Positions 12,760 to 24,231 of a stretch of 64,000 nucleotides of DNA are shown here, piece by piece (position 1 is the stretch's first letter; each line of letters opens with the position of its first letter). Both the position numbers and the translations under genes were made by a program. The DNA is from Callorhinus ursinus (lineage: Eukaryota > Chordata > Mammalia > Carnivora > Otariidae). A model generated the notes under the pieces. That model worked only from the letters and a program-made list of their open reading frames with translations. It was not told the DNA's origin and did no database searches. Location of the stretch: the NCBI RefSeq assembly GCF_003265705.1, contig NW_020312788.1, positions 7,914,695 to 7,978,694 of the forward strand, read 5' to 3'.

Positions 12760-13215
12760 TGTCAGCGTCTAGAGTACCCTCTAGATGTTACCTCTTAATC
12801 CCACTCTTCCCTCCTGCAAAAGGTAATCCACACCTTGACTTTTATGGTAAATATTTATTTACTTTTCTTTATAGATTTATTAATTAAGCATGTATCTGTA
12901 AACATTAGAATTAGTTATGTCTGATTTATAAAATATGCACATATATTTATAATTTATGTAAATGTCTGTAAATTTTATATAAATGAAACCCTTTTGGGTC
13001 TGTCCTTTTTCAATCCATGCTATGCTTGTGAGATTCACTCATATAATTTCCTATAATTGTTTTTAACTAAATTTATGCTACACATTATTTCATTGTGTTA
13101 ATATACCACAATTTATTCATTACCCTTCAGAAAAACTTGATTGTATTCAGTTTGAGGATATGGCAGATAAGACTCATGAATATTCTTGTACATGTCTTTT
13201 AGAGCATCCAACAAA
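12760..13215 (-). mobile_element. Old LINE-1 relic, antisense 3' region
   Basis: Landmarks of reversed L1 3' sequence: TTGTGAGATTCACTCATATAA, TATTTCATTGTGTTAATATACCACAATTTATTCATT, CATGAATATTCTTGTACATGTCTTTT. Confidence 0.6.
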
Positions 13216-13300
13216 GGTTGGTGTGATAAAGACCCTGACATGCAGGGAACTATGGAGATGATTAAAAGATGGGCAGCAAATAATAATATTATTTAATTCA

Positions 13301-13493
13301 GGGCACCTGGGTGGCTCAGTCGGTTAAATGTCCAACTCCTTATTTCAGCTCAGGTCATTATCTCAGGGCTGTGAGATGGAGTTCCGCATCCAGCTCTGTG
13401 CTCAGCAGGAAATCTGCTTGAGATTCTCTCTCTCCCTCTCCCTCGAGTGCATACACACACTCTCTCTCTCTTTCAAATAAATCCTGAAAAAAG
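13301..13493 (+). mobile_element. Carnivore tRNA-Lys SINE
   Basis: Starts GGGCACCTGGGTGGCTCAGT and ends with a CT-rich run and TTTCAAATAAATCCTGAAA. Flanked by AATATTATTTAATTCA (13285-13300) and AATATTACTTAATTCA (13494-13509), a 16-bp TSD with one mismatch. Confidence 0.95.
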
Positions 13494-13554
13494 AATATTA
13501 CTTAATTCATACAAAGATAAATGTCGAGTAGACTGAGAAGAGCCCTATCACTTC

Positions 13555-15110
13555 AGCAAGAAATATTCCTTACCCCGTTTTGCACCTGAGCTAGTTCTTA
13601 GACCCCAAATCCACTGACTGGAGGAAAAGCTGGATCCTCAGGAGGCAGAACACAGTAACACCATGGCAAATGAATGCAGGAATGATTTTCTGAGTCCTTT
13701 CTCAGGGCAACATATATAAATTTACTCAGGTTACCATCCACTGGCAAAAAAAAAAGCATGTCCAAATGTTTTGAGGACTTTTGGACACAGGTTTGAAGGT
13801 GATATTGATACCAACAAGCCTGATGCATCATCGTGGTCTGCTGATCAAGATAGAGATTTATGTGGGGGCAGGTAATAAATTGTGTCCTGACCCAGCCCCA
13901 GCTCATAGTGGGTCAGCTGGGTCCACAGACTGAACTGGTGATCATTTCTGTGTTCCTGAATATATAATTGTAAGGCACAACAAATGGTAGTTGGCAGAAC
14001 CATAGCACCGGTTCCTTGGTCTGTGGGGTAAGAGCTATAATAAGTGGGGAATTCAGAGTGGCAGCTGCTGAAACTGTTGACACCCTCCTCTGCCAAAATA
14101 ATAAATAAAAATGATACTCCTCCCAGAGATAATGACTGAGATTATTATCACTTTTAAAGATCTAAAGGATGTGAGAGTAATATCCTCATTTTACACCCAT
14201 TTAATTTTCCAGTCTGACTCCTACATGGGTCAGACATATCCAGGATGATATAGTAGATTACCTCAAACCTGAGCAATTAATAGCCTATTTACAACTGTGG
14301 TGCCTCATGTAGTATCTTAGCTAGATAATAGATTAGCTAGACTACATTAACATAGTCTCAGGTGTACAGCAAATGATCTAAAAAATGCATGCTTTTTCAC
14401 GTCTTTGGGAAGGGGAACCAGAAATAGTTCACATTCACATGAGATGGATAAAGTAAATATTTATTATCTTGCACATGGGCTATGTTAATTTCTTCAATCT
14501 CCATTGTAATAGAGTCTAAAGGGACCCCAACCACTTGCACATTTCATATGAATTCCACATTTCATCATATTAATGACATCAATTAATCAGACCAAATGAA
14601 TAAAAAGAGACAAATCCCTGGAGGCTATGATACAACACATGAAATTTTGCTACTTGGGACACATGACCTAGCAGACCGTCTAATGTGAGAGGTACCTGTG
14701 ATGAGAAAATGTACTGTGTAGAGTTTATAGCAATGTCCAGTAGAATTCCAACACATACTACTCCTGGGGTTCTAGAAAAGGCAGAATATTGTATACCAAT
14801 TGTAAAACATCCCCTGGTATGATACTGGGCCCTAGTAAAAATGGACTAGGAGCCTGTTAAGGGCTATTAAGCAACCATGTAGCTCATCTTGAGCTGAGTT
14901 CCATCGGACCCACCAAGTGATAACATCAGGTGGAATCTGCACCAATTCATCACGAGATGAAAGTCATTTTGAATCAGATAGAAGAAGGGCAAAGAATATG
15001 AACCACAAGGCCAGGCAAACTAGGCCTGGTGCCATATATCCCACTGTTGCACCTAAACCTCTCCCTTGGCTCACTATATGGTCTCTAACAGGGGAGAGAT
15101 GGTGAGCATG
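13555..15110 (+). pseudogene. Decayed class III endogenous retrovirus interior (ERVL/MaLR-like pol relic)
   Basis: The + strand matches, in order and over ~1.5 kb, the internal pol-related sequence common to mammalian ERVL/MaLR elements. Examples are GATTTATGTGGGGGCAGG near 13856, CCCAGCCCCAGCTCATAGTGGGTCAG at 13892-13917, GTGATCATTTC near 13938, GGTTCCTTGGTCTGTGG at 14010, and a distal GAGCTGAGTTCCATCGGACCCACCAAGTGATAACATCAGG block near 14890. No long frame survives: stops and small indels break every frame, so no protein is expected. The minus-strand ORFs at 13598-14096 are shadows of this relic. It is followed by LTR sequence on the same strand, consistent with an internal region plus 3' LTR of one old provirus. 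Subfamily not determinable by eye. Confidence 0.65.
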
Positions 15111-15112
15111 TA

Positions 15113-15975
15113 AAGCAGCATAATGGACCCCCAAAGATATCCACATCCCAATCTTCAGAAACTGTGAATATGCTAGGCTATGTGGTATAGTGGGTTGCAT
15201 AGTGTCCCCTAAAACAATTCATGTCCACCAGGAACCTCAAAATATGACCTTGTATGGAAAAAAAATCCTTACATATATAATTAAGGCAAGGATCAAAATG
15301 AGATAATAATGGTTTAGTGTGGACTCTAAATCCAACGAAAGTGTCCTTATAAGAAACAGAAAAGACACACAGTAATATAGAGAAGGTGTTGTAAAGATAA
15401 AGGCAGAAATTGTAGTAATGCATCTATAAGCCCCATACCAAGGATGGCCAGTAGCCACCAGAAACTAGGAGAAAAACACAGAATGATTTTTCCCTCAGAG
15501 GTTCTAGAAGAACTCAACCCTATGGATACCTTGGTTTTGGTTGTTCGGATTCCTAAACTGTAAGAAAATAAACTTCTGTGGTTTTAAGCCACCCTGTTTG
15601 TGGTAATTTATTAGAGCAGCTCTAGAAAATTAATACAGCAAAGAGAAATTAAGGTTATAAATAGAAATAAAGTTGCTACTCAGCTAACCTTGAGATGGAG
15701 ATTATCCCGGATAATTCAAGTGGGCCCAGTGTCATCATTCAGATCCTTAAACGTGAAAGGGGTGGCAGAAGAGAGAGAAGCAGGGAGATGGCAGCATGAG
15801 AAGGAATCTGCCTGCCTATGATGGCTTTGATGGTAGAGGAATGAGACCATGAGCCATGGTCTCTAGAAGATGGAAAAGGCAAGAAAGTAGATACTTCTCT
15901 AAAGTTTCAGGAAGGAAGTCAGTCCTGCCAATGCTTTTCTCTTAGCCCAGTGAATTTCCTTATTGTCCCATGAAA
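15113..15975 (+). mobile_element. MLT1-like LTR, split by a second LTR
   Basis: Left piece 15113-15185 (GCATAATGGACCCCCAAAGATATCCACATCCCAAT, ACTGTGAATATGCTAGGCTATGTGG) continues at about 15640-15975 (GCAAAGAGAAATTAAGG, CTTGAGATGGAGATTATCCCGGATAATTCAAGTGGGCCCAG, AAGATGGAAAAGGCAAGAAAG, CTTAGCCCAGTGA). The two pieces are colinear parts of one LTR-like consensus interrupted by 15186-15640. Confidence 0.55.
15186..15640 (+). mobile_element. Second MLT1-like LTR nested in the first
   Basis: Own LTR landmarks: GTTGCATAGTGTCCCCTAAAACAATTCATG, GTGTCCTTATAAGAAACAG, CTGTAAGAAAATAAACTTCTG, TTTTAAGCCACCCTGTTTGTGGTAATTTATTAGAGCAGC, ATTAATACAG at its end. Heavily mutated. Confidence 0.6.
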
Positions 15976-15999
15976 AGTAATTGTATATTTAAATCCCTT

Positions 16000-16260
16000 C
16001 TTGTACTTTTGCTCCTCTTGGTCTTTTTGCATGGGGCTTGGACAGTTTCACCTGTCCAAATTTTATCCATTCTTCAAACATAATTCAAGTCCATCCTCCT
16101 CCAGAAAGGCACTTTCTGGTCACTTTAGTCCTAACCAAATATCCCCTTCTCCAATTTTCTATAATATTAATAATCTCTATCACATAATCTAATACATTCA
16201 TATATTTTTGTCTTATATCCTACTGACTAATATATGCTAAGCTTATCTTCCCAAATAAGT
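16000..16260 (+). mobile_element. L2 LINE relic
   Basis: CATTCTTCAAACATAATTCAAGTCCATCCTCCTCCAGAAAGGCACTTTCTGG and downstream TTAATAATCTCTATCACATAATCTAATACA resemble the L2 3' body. Confidence 0.5.
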
Positions 16261-16264
16261 TTCA

Positions 16265-16860
16265 AGCAATATCAGTCAAAGTCCCAAGCAGAAACAGATG
16301 GCAATGGCACACACAAAGTAAGATAATTTGAGGAGGGTTTATTTACAAAGGGACTGTTTATAAAGAAGTTGGTGAGGTGAGGTGCAGGGGGTTGTGGAAT
16401 AACCCAGATAGAGTATCAGCAAGTTAATACCATCCCTAGGCAAGAAGGCATAAGAGGGAAGGACTAGATACCAGAACTCAGAAGGAGAAACAGTAAATTA
16501 TAATCAGCTGCCTTGTGAGGAATAGTGACCACTGGTTCAGGAGCTGATAGTCCTGCATGGGACCTGGGAAAGGAATAAATACCTTGGTCTTACTCTGGTT
16601 GGTGCTTTCATTGACAAACCCAATTAAAATCGTAAGGCAAAGGAGTCCTGTTAACATAGTTCATATGGTTCTGCCTCCTGGGGGAAAAAACAGTGTGGAA
16701 AATATTGGAGAATGGATTAATAGAGGCAACAGAATAAGCGCTTTAGTATCGTTCAAACCACTCAGAGGTCGTGACAGGACTATAGGAATAGTGTATAAAC
16801 ATACACTTTATAAATACTCATTAATTATATCTAATGTAATACAAGGAAAAGAAGCTATGT
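16265..16860 (+). mobile_element. Ancient interspersed repeat, family not named
   Basis: AGCAATATCAGTCAAAGTCCCAAGCAGAAACAGATGGCAATGGCACA then GAGGAGGGTTTATTTACAAAGGGACTGTTTATAAAG, CAGAACTCAGAAGGAG and GACCTGGGAAAGGAATAAATACC form a pattern I recognise as recurrent in mammalian genomes. I cannot assign the family. The 101-codon frame at 16557-16862 lies inside it and is not considered a gene. Confidence 0.45.
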
Positions 16861-16864
16861 GATT

Positions 16865-18084
16865 GTGTTAATTAAATAAATGTTAATTACTTACCGTGTG
16901 ATAAACACTCTTCTTTAAGTCCTGAGGATATAGTGGTAAACACAACAGAAAGAAAAAAAAAAAAACTGCTTCATAGAGATTGCACATGTCATGTAGCAAG
17001 AATATATGATAGAGCTATAAAATACTTTGTTATATGCCAGAGATGTGCTCAAATAGATTCCAACTCTCGTAATCAAAACCGTCCTCCAAGTAGTTTAGTG
17101 ATTTATAAAAGTTATGAGACAAAATAGATGAATCTCTTTAAAAGTTATCTGTGAACTTTTTAAAAAAATAATGCTAAAAATTGCAGTAAATTGTTTTAAA
17201 ATGTCATTGTTTGTATAAATTCCCCATTGTATTTGCTTAATAATAGATGAACATGTACAGAGTTGATACATAAATTAGAGCCCTCAACCCTAAAGCTCAA
17301 GTGAATGTGAGTGTACTTTGATACAAATAAATTCCACAGATGCACAACACTCCAGCTTTCAACTAAACTCCAGCCAAGCTTCAGCTGAGTTTGGCCCCAT
17401 GCATTACCTCTTTGATGAAGATCGTTTTGCTATGAAAATTCGGCATGAAGTTCTTTAATTTTAACGCTGAACATAGCCCCTTTAGGTTGAAAATTTCCAA
17501 GACCATTTTCCTTCCATTGTATCTGAAAATATTTATATTATTCATAGCCAGAATAATTATATTCACTTGCTTCTTTGTAAAAGCAGATCATTGTTTATAA
17601 GATCAATAGTTTGAAACAATTAAATGTAAGAGATAAAAAAATCTTATGAAATGTGAAATGTTAGCTCTTTAATCAATTATAAAACCTTTCCCCTTCTCTA
17701 TTCATCAAAAATTCTATTAATTCTTTAAGGACTTATTTCTTCATCTTCAGACCAGAATTTCCCTCTCTATTTTTTTTTGTGTGTTTCTATAGCCATTTGT
17801 ATGTGTTTCCTGACAAATAACCACATCATATATTGCTTTTAGAATTCACACCAAGTTAATATTGGTTTATCTTCAAATACTGAATTATCTATCAAACAGT
17901 AAACATACAGGTCATATTTGTCTTTTCCCTTTAAGTTCTCAAAAGCATAAAGCTAACTTTGATTCTCAATCATAGGATTTACACTAAGCTAAATAATCAG
18001 TGTATTTGGTTCTGCTTTCACTTAAATGTATATTTGTAAACTGTAAAGATGTTAGGATATGTATTCACATGTAGAGTATATTTT
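16865..18084. other. Intergenic DNA, mostly unassigned
   Basis: 16868-16960 looks L2/MIR-like (AATGTTAATTACTTACCGTGTGATAAACACTCTTC, then GATATAGTGGTAAACA). The rest shows nothing recognised. Confidence 0.35.
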
Positions 18085-18104
18085 AAAATTATTACTTTCT
18101 TTTT

Positions 18105-18297
18105 TTAATGATTTTTTATTTATTTATTTGAGAGAGAGAGAGAATGAGAGATAGAGAGCACGAGAGGGAAGAGGGTCAGAGGGAGAAGCAGACTCCCCGC
18201 TGAGCAGGGAGCCCAATGTGGGACTCGATCCCGGGACTCCAGGATCATGACCTGAGCCAAAGGCAGTCGCTTAACCAACTGAGCCACCCAGGCGCCC
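18105..18297 (-). mobile_element. Carnivore tRNA-Lys SINE, antisense
   Basis: Reverse complement begins GGGCGCCTGGGTGGCTCAG and ends in AAATAAATAAA. A 20-bp TSD at 18085-18104 and 18298-18317 has a single T/C difference at its fifth base. Confidence 0.96.
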
Positions 18298-18317
18298 AAA
18301 ACTATTACTTTCTTTTT

Positions 18318-19639
18318 AGTGTAGTCTTTCTCAAATACTGGCAAAAACATAAATAATAAATTGCTTAAAATTTTATTTTTATTTTTGAAAAGTACTGGGG
18401 TTCATATCAAATGTCCCTAGTACAAGAATGTCTCCATGAATAATTTTTGCACATTTATGAACTATTCTTTCTGAAGTAATATAGTTAAGAGCTTTTAAAG
18501 AGTCATGATTCTACTAAATAAAATATAAAAACAAAGAGGTGCAAAAAGAGAAAACTATTTGTTAAAACATAAAGCTTTGTAAAAATTATAACTTAACTAA
18601 AATTATGGTGACATACTGCCCAGTTAATCTCACCCAACAATGCACTGTAGGAATTGGCAAGTATGTTTTATAACTCTAATTGAATTTTTACTCACTGCAA
18701 AAATAATGGCTCTTAAAGCTACACGGCTTAACAACCAAAGAGTTATGTACAGTTACAGATGGTGAAAATATTTGTACCTGCAGATCTACTGTATTCTCCA
18801 TTTCCAAAGTTACAGTTTTCTGATTAGCAAATCATAGATTATGTACAATCATGTTCAGTTCGTGACATAATTGACAAGGCAGCAAAAATACTGATCATAT
18901 CAGTTGAATCACCACATGGTGATTCAAGTTTTGGTGAGAATAGTAGGAAATCATTATGCTCATCTGATATAACAGAATGAAAGAAGGTGAAACTGTTTGG
19001 AAATCATAATCTAGGTAAAAGGTAGTTCTGTGTGTATTTGTGGTTCTGTTAATGTGATTTGCTGTTGTGTTACCTTAAGGTAACAGGATTTGTGGGCATT
19101 TGAAAGAATTTCCTCCAAATAATTTCCTATTATATCCTTTAAATTTTGCTATTAGCAATTGTGTTTTTGATTTAAATATTGGAAATCTAAGTGCTTTTGA
19201 AATGTATTGGGTCACTAAACATCTAAAAATGTGTTTGTCAGAATGTTTTCTTTGGGGAATTATATGAGGGTATAGAATGAGGGTGTTGTATAACTTGAGC
19301 ATTTATATAGTTTCTCAGGACCTTTGCATTTGACAGAGAGGGATAAAATTCTGTGGTAGAAATTTCAGATATCAAACACAACCTGTTAAAGAATCTTTCT
19401 AACCTCTTGAGGGTGGCCAGAGTACATAGTTCTGCTCAAAGAGTCATAGGCGATAGTTTGCTAGGTGGGATTTCTGAGACTATGAAGGCTTTTTTAATTA
19501 AAAAAAAAAAGGAGGGCAGATTCAGCTGGTATACCCTTTTATGCCTTTTTTTGTCTGCTTTTTTCTTCTTACCCTAACTCATCTTGCTTGGAATGCTGAT
19601 TAGAGGCTATGTTGTAGTCATGAAGAAACAAATATGAAA
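18318..19639. other. Intergenic AT-rich DNA
   Basis: No repeat recognised apart from the palindrome at 18904-18927. Confidence 0.4.
18904..18927. repeat. Near-perfect palindrome, 11-bp arms
   Basis: TTGAATCACCA (18904-18914), CA loop, TGGTGATTCAA (18917-18927). Confidence 0.95.
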
Positions 19640-19830
19640 AAAATATTAAAGCATAAGATGGGACAACTCTGCCTCTAATGGCATATGCTTGAGCTGTACT
19701 ACCCAGGACTTCCTAACAAGGACTTCTTATGGCTTGAGACTAATAGACTTCTATCTGAGTCAAGTACATTAATATAGAGTTTTCTGTTGTGTGTAGCCAA
19801 GTGAAATTCTAACAGATACACATTCAATCT
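19640..19830 (+). mobile_element. Possible MaLR-type LTR relic
   Basis: The end TTTTCTGTTGTGTGTAGCCAAGTGAAATTCTAACAGATACA resembles the 3' terminus of MaLR-type LTRs. The 5' part is too diverged to confirm. Confidence 0.3.
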
Positions 19831-21518
19831 CCCCATGCAGGGGATGGCCTCCTCCATCACTTACTAATCTTGTTGCAATGCCAAAGCCACTTGGATATCC
19901 CAGGAGAATGCCAGTGTCACATTGCTTAATACTGTTTAATACTGATACCAATGTTACCTTTTGTAAAGGTGAAGCATTCTAAAACTATCCTGACTGTTTA
20001 TTATGGAAATTTATTCAACATAAAAAATGCCACACATGAACAACATAATGCCCAAGATGTTTTTTTTCATGGACTATTTAAACAATCATTTAGAGCAAAG
20101 AATTCCCATCTGTATGTCTTTTTTTTTCCTAGGTTTATTTTTAGCAGGTTTCATAATGTAGTGTCTGCCAGAGTAAGGTAGAAGAAACCCTATTTTGGCC
20201 CATAATGGTGCATGACAAAATATCATGAAACAAAAGTAAAAAGAATTGAAAGGAATTTTCTTGACCTGAATTTATTCTTTAGATTATGGTTAACAGCATA
20301 ATGAGAGATGACAGTAAAAAATGATCTGTCAGGGAAAATGATCCAGTGTTTTCTGCAATGTAGCATTATGCTATGAAATCATAATTTAGATTTTTTAAAA
20401 GGTAAGAAATTAAATCTTTAAAAATATAGTAAGAAGAACGTATTTAGCAGGTGAGAATTATTTCCAGTACTTAATTCTATCCAAGATTAACAATGTTAAT
20501 GACTGATTTAATGGAACTACAGTTGTGTTATTTAGATTAACTTTCTGTGTAAAATACATTAACAGTATTCGGCAGAAGAATTTAATGCAGAAGTCTTGAA
20601 ATAAAATATTAGCATGAAGAGTTTCATAATTATATTTTGTCCAGCAAGAGACAGAATATTCAGTCAAGACAAATTAGAGCAAGCGAAATGGAAATTTATC
20701 TTTGAAAAGATTAAATATGTCCACATTGGGTAAAAGCATCTCAAAGAATTTCAAAATCCAAAGTGCTGTAAAACATTACCAAAATGTACTTGAATATGCA
20801 GTATGGCTTACATATGCAGTGTTGGTTAAAAAGAAACATTCAAATTAGTTATCAAATTTAGAAATTTAACAGATTTGGAAGAGGGAGTCTGTTTTAGCAG
20901 TTAGTAAGGGTATGGAATTCATGTATTAGTTACAAGGTTGGGAAATAAACTGAACTGAACTCATTTTGTGACCGAAAGCATCTTATCCATCTTGATTTCC
21001 TTAGCTGTAAAACTGAGCTGATAGAGATCAGTGGTTCTTGTTTCCTTAACCTGCCTTACTCCGTGGGCAGGAAGTTCCCTTGAAAGTCAATGCAGAGAAG
21101 GTTGAAGAGAAGAGGGCACTAAAAACAACCATTGCACATGCAGGTGTATGTATAAGCCCTAGACTTTACTGTTATAATAATGACAACTTGCAACTATGAT
21201 CACATTTGGTTTATAGTCAAGCGCAGCTATTTAATTGCAAATATGTATTTTCATTTAGTGGTTTCAAAGCAGAACTGATTTTATATTGTCAATAAGTATT
21301 TTACTTATGCACATGCTTATTCTTCTTTATAATGTCATTAAAATAGATGGCAATTTGTAGTAAATTATTTCTAGATACCTTTATAGTACCAAGCATATAA
21401 CTGTATATCAATCTGAATAAAACACATCTGTGTTTCTTTAGAAATAGAATCTTATTATCAATACTTGGAAATAAGGTATTTCTTTTATGCTGTGTGGGGT
21501 GGTGTGAATTTTGGTGGT
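19831..21518. other. Intergenic DNA, nothing recognised
   Basis: No supported feature. Confidence 0.4.
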
Positions 21519-21554
21519 ACTGTTTTAAATGATTATTGGATCATTTAAAACAGT
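21519..21554. repeat. Perfect inverted repeat, 15-bp arms with 6-nt loop
   Basis: ACTGTTTTAAATGAT at 21519-21533, loop TATTGG, ATCATTTAAAACAGT at 21540-21554; all 15 positions pair. Confidence 0.97.
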
Positions 21555-21595
21555 AGGGATGGCCGTCTTCCAGAAAGGTGATGGTGAACTCATGA

Positions 21596-21905
21596 TTACC
21601 TTCCTTCTTTCTTTCCCTCTTTCCTTCTTTCCACTATTCCTTCTTTCCTTTCTACCCCCCCTTCTTTCCCTTCGCTCTTGCTTCACTTTTCCTTTCTCCT
21701 TCTCTTGCTCCTTGTCTCTGTCCCCACCTGTCTTCCTCCATCCCACCCTGCTCTTTCTTCTCTCCTGTCACCTTTTCATCTTCTCTCCTTCCCATCCCCA
21801 TACCCTCCCATCTCTTCTCTTTCTTACTGTCCTGATTCAGTTCCAACCATCCATCCCCCTTGCTTCTTTTTCTTCCTTTCATGGGTCCTGCCTCCTTTCC
21901 ATCCC
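21596..21905 (+). repeat. ~300-bp polypyrimidine (C/T-rich) tract
   Basis: Imperfect CTTC/TTCC/CCCT low-complexity DNA with few purines. It generates long spurious open frames on both strands (for example 165 codons at 21529-22026). It is a candidate triplex (H-DNA) region. Confidence 0.9.
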
Positions 21906-21944
21906 TATATTCATGTGTTTATCCTCCATGCTTTCCTTACTTCT

Positions 21945-22070
21945 TTCTTATAAATATTTACTGGATACTTACTACATGCCAGATGGCATGCCCAATATTA
22001 GGCACCCTGAAATAAATAATACATGATCTCCAAGGAACTGAATGTTTACAAGGAGGAAAGAAAAATGGAA
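21945..22070 (+). mobile_element. L2/MIR-like relic
   Basis: TAAATATTTACTGGATACTTACTACATGCCAGATGGCAT followed by GATCTCCAAGGAACTGAATGTTTACAAGGAGG follows the same ancient consensus as the element near 4680. Confidence 0.45.
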
Positions 22071-22519
22071 AACTTATTAGTAAAAACATATAGAGGAAAG
22101 AAGTATGGGTTAGAAAAATGAGGACTGTGAACAATAATCCACTTCTATCCTCCATTTCTACTTTCAGAAACCACTTATAGATATATAGTTGCTGCCAATG
22201 AGCATCCCCCCTACTGTGATACACTGTGTTGGATCTTATCACAACTGTTATGACTTTCTCTCTGCAGATCTCAGTTCTTTCTTTTGATAGCTCATCATAC
22301 TGTCCTAAGAAAGTTCGTTCTGAAGAGACCTTGAATTAGTCAAACACCAGAGATTTACTTGGGCTTCTCAAACACTGCGTATTCTTAAGAAAGGCCTGTC
22401 TTCATGCCTGGCCCTCAGTTCAGCTCTAGGGAACTGACGTGAATCCTTGGAATATCCTGCCTGATAAAAATGTTTTTGTTTCTCTGAGGTCTTGGGCCAT
22501 TCTGTCGATCTGATATCTT

Positions 22520-22885
22520 AGAGGCCTGGAGACCGAGTAGCTGAGGTCAGTTATATGAGCATTACATATGTGACTGATCTACAATAAAAACCCTGGACAC
22601 CAAGTCCCAGGTGAACTTGCCTGGTTGGCAGCAGTTCACATGTGGTCACATGTTTTGGGGGAAAATTAAGCCTGTCTCCATGTGGCTCTGCTGGGATGGG
22701 ACACGTGGAAGTTTGTGCTTGGTTCTCCTGAACTTCCTCCATGTGTCTTTTCCCTTTGCTGATTTTAATGTGTACCCTTTCACTGTGATAACTATAACAA
22801 GGAGTATAATAACAACTTTATGAGTTTTTTGAGTCCTTCTAGTAAATCATGAAGCCTGAAGGTGGTCTTGGGGAGCTTTAAGACA
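22520..22885 (+). mobile_element. Probable solo LTR of an old endogenous retrovirus
   Basis: An AATAAAA signal near 22582, a GC-richer middle, and an ending TGAGTCCTTCTAGTAAATCATGAAGCCTGAAGGTGGTCTTGGGGAG that resembles a recurrent mammalian LTR terminus. The family is uncertain and the left boundary is not fixed. Confidence 0.4.
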
Positions 22886-23600
22886 CCAAGAGTTAACTAT
22901 TTCATTACTACACTTTCTACAGACCACACATAATACTACAGTTATGTAAGTATGATACCATTGAGCACAATTAGGTGAAAGTGTATGGAATCACTATGTT
23001 TTGTTTCTTACAACCACATGTGGATCCACATGTACAATAAAATACATCTCAAGATCTCAAAATAAAACTTTTTTGTACACTCTTTGAGCTGTACCCTTAA
23101 ACTTGGTGCTTTTTTAATGTCAATTATACCCCCCAAAAGTTGATTTTAAAATTTCTGGATTCTGACACAAATATTCTAAGAACTTGTAGAACATGCCACT
23201 ACTATCAATAACAGAGATTGGAAAGTTCTAAATTACTTTATTACAAGATCCTGGTCCTTGCCCTTCCTGTAGTAGCCAGAAACATTTATGCATTCTCTTG
23301 ATTTTGGTGTTTATTAGTAAATCAACTTTTCATGCTTTTCTACTTAGGTTTAATGTGTCCTCCAGAGGTTCCCTAATCCCTCCCCACAAATAGGCCTTTG
23401 TAGGGCAGCTTCATCTTTCTACCAGAAGTACTTAAACACACTGTAAAACCAGTTAGACACAAACTGGAATTCCTCCTTCAAAGTAAAGACAAATTTAATA
23501 ACCCTACTAAATCAACTCAAAATATATTAACTAAGTGCTTATTTAATGATAATGTTTTACCAGGCATTTCAGAAGTTACTAAATTATATAAAACATGATC
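22886..23600. other. Intergenic DNA with a possible L1 3' end remnant
   Basis: 23070-23150 (TTTGAGCTGTACCCTTAAACTTGGTGC, GTCAATTATACCCCC) resembles a sense L1 3' terminus. The remainder is unassigned. Confidence 0.35.
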
Positions 23601-23609
23601 CATGCCTTC

Positions 23610-23790
23610 AGGAGCATTATTGTAGCTCTGCTGTTTGCTAGCTGTGTGATCCTAGTTAATTTTCTTAACTTCTTTGAACCTTAGTTCTCTTGAATATAGA
23701 ATAGTGAAAATAAGAGTATTTACCTTATAAGTTGTGAGGATTAAATACGTTTCAAAGCGTTACATAATAATACAAAGAAAGTAGCCTAGT
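23610..23790 (-). mobile_element. MIR SINE relic
   Basis: CTCTGCTGTTTGCTAGCTGTGTGATCC, TTAACTTCTTTGAACCTTAGTTCTC, ATAAGAGTATTTACCTTATAAGTTGTGAGGATTAAATACG match the reverse-complement MIR layout. Confidence 0.65.
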
Positions 23791-24231
23791 GTGTGGAAAA
23801 GAGTGTACATACACCATGGGCTTCAGAAGTGCAGAGAAAAACAATGATTAGTCAGGGAATTTTAAAGATTGTGGGACATGAGTAACCTGTGGAGAAATTA
23901 GGTGGAGGTACAGGAATATAAAACACTAATAACAAGGGAGAATGTTTGGCATTGGGTTAGAAATGATAGTGAATTTACAGTGTTATGGTGGGACATGAGG
24001 ATATATAGATAAAGAGACAATTATAGAGAGCTTTTCATAATAAATAAAGTTTAGATATTTTGTCCAAGAAGTAATAAAAAGCTACTAAAATTTCTAATAT
24101 GGGCACAATAAAAAGTTGGTATTTCAAAGAATATGAATATGATATTAATCAGTAAGACAGTTTAGAGTTACATAGTTTGAAAACAGGGGAAAAATATAGG
24201 AGACTACTTTGATGATCCAGATACGAAGTGA

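Noticed and set aside
13598..14096. Two overlapping minus-strand frames of 83-102 codons
   Set aside because: They lie opposite the sense-strand ERVL/MaLR-like relic and have no family signature.
16557..16862. 101-codon + strand frame
   Set aside because: Falls within an ancient interspersed repeat; no recognisable protein family.
21529..22026. 165-codon open frame, the longest in the window
   Set aside because: It runs through the polypyrimidine tract, is low-complexity Ser/Leu/Phe/Pro, and has equally open frames on both strands. This is a composition artefact.
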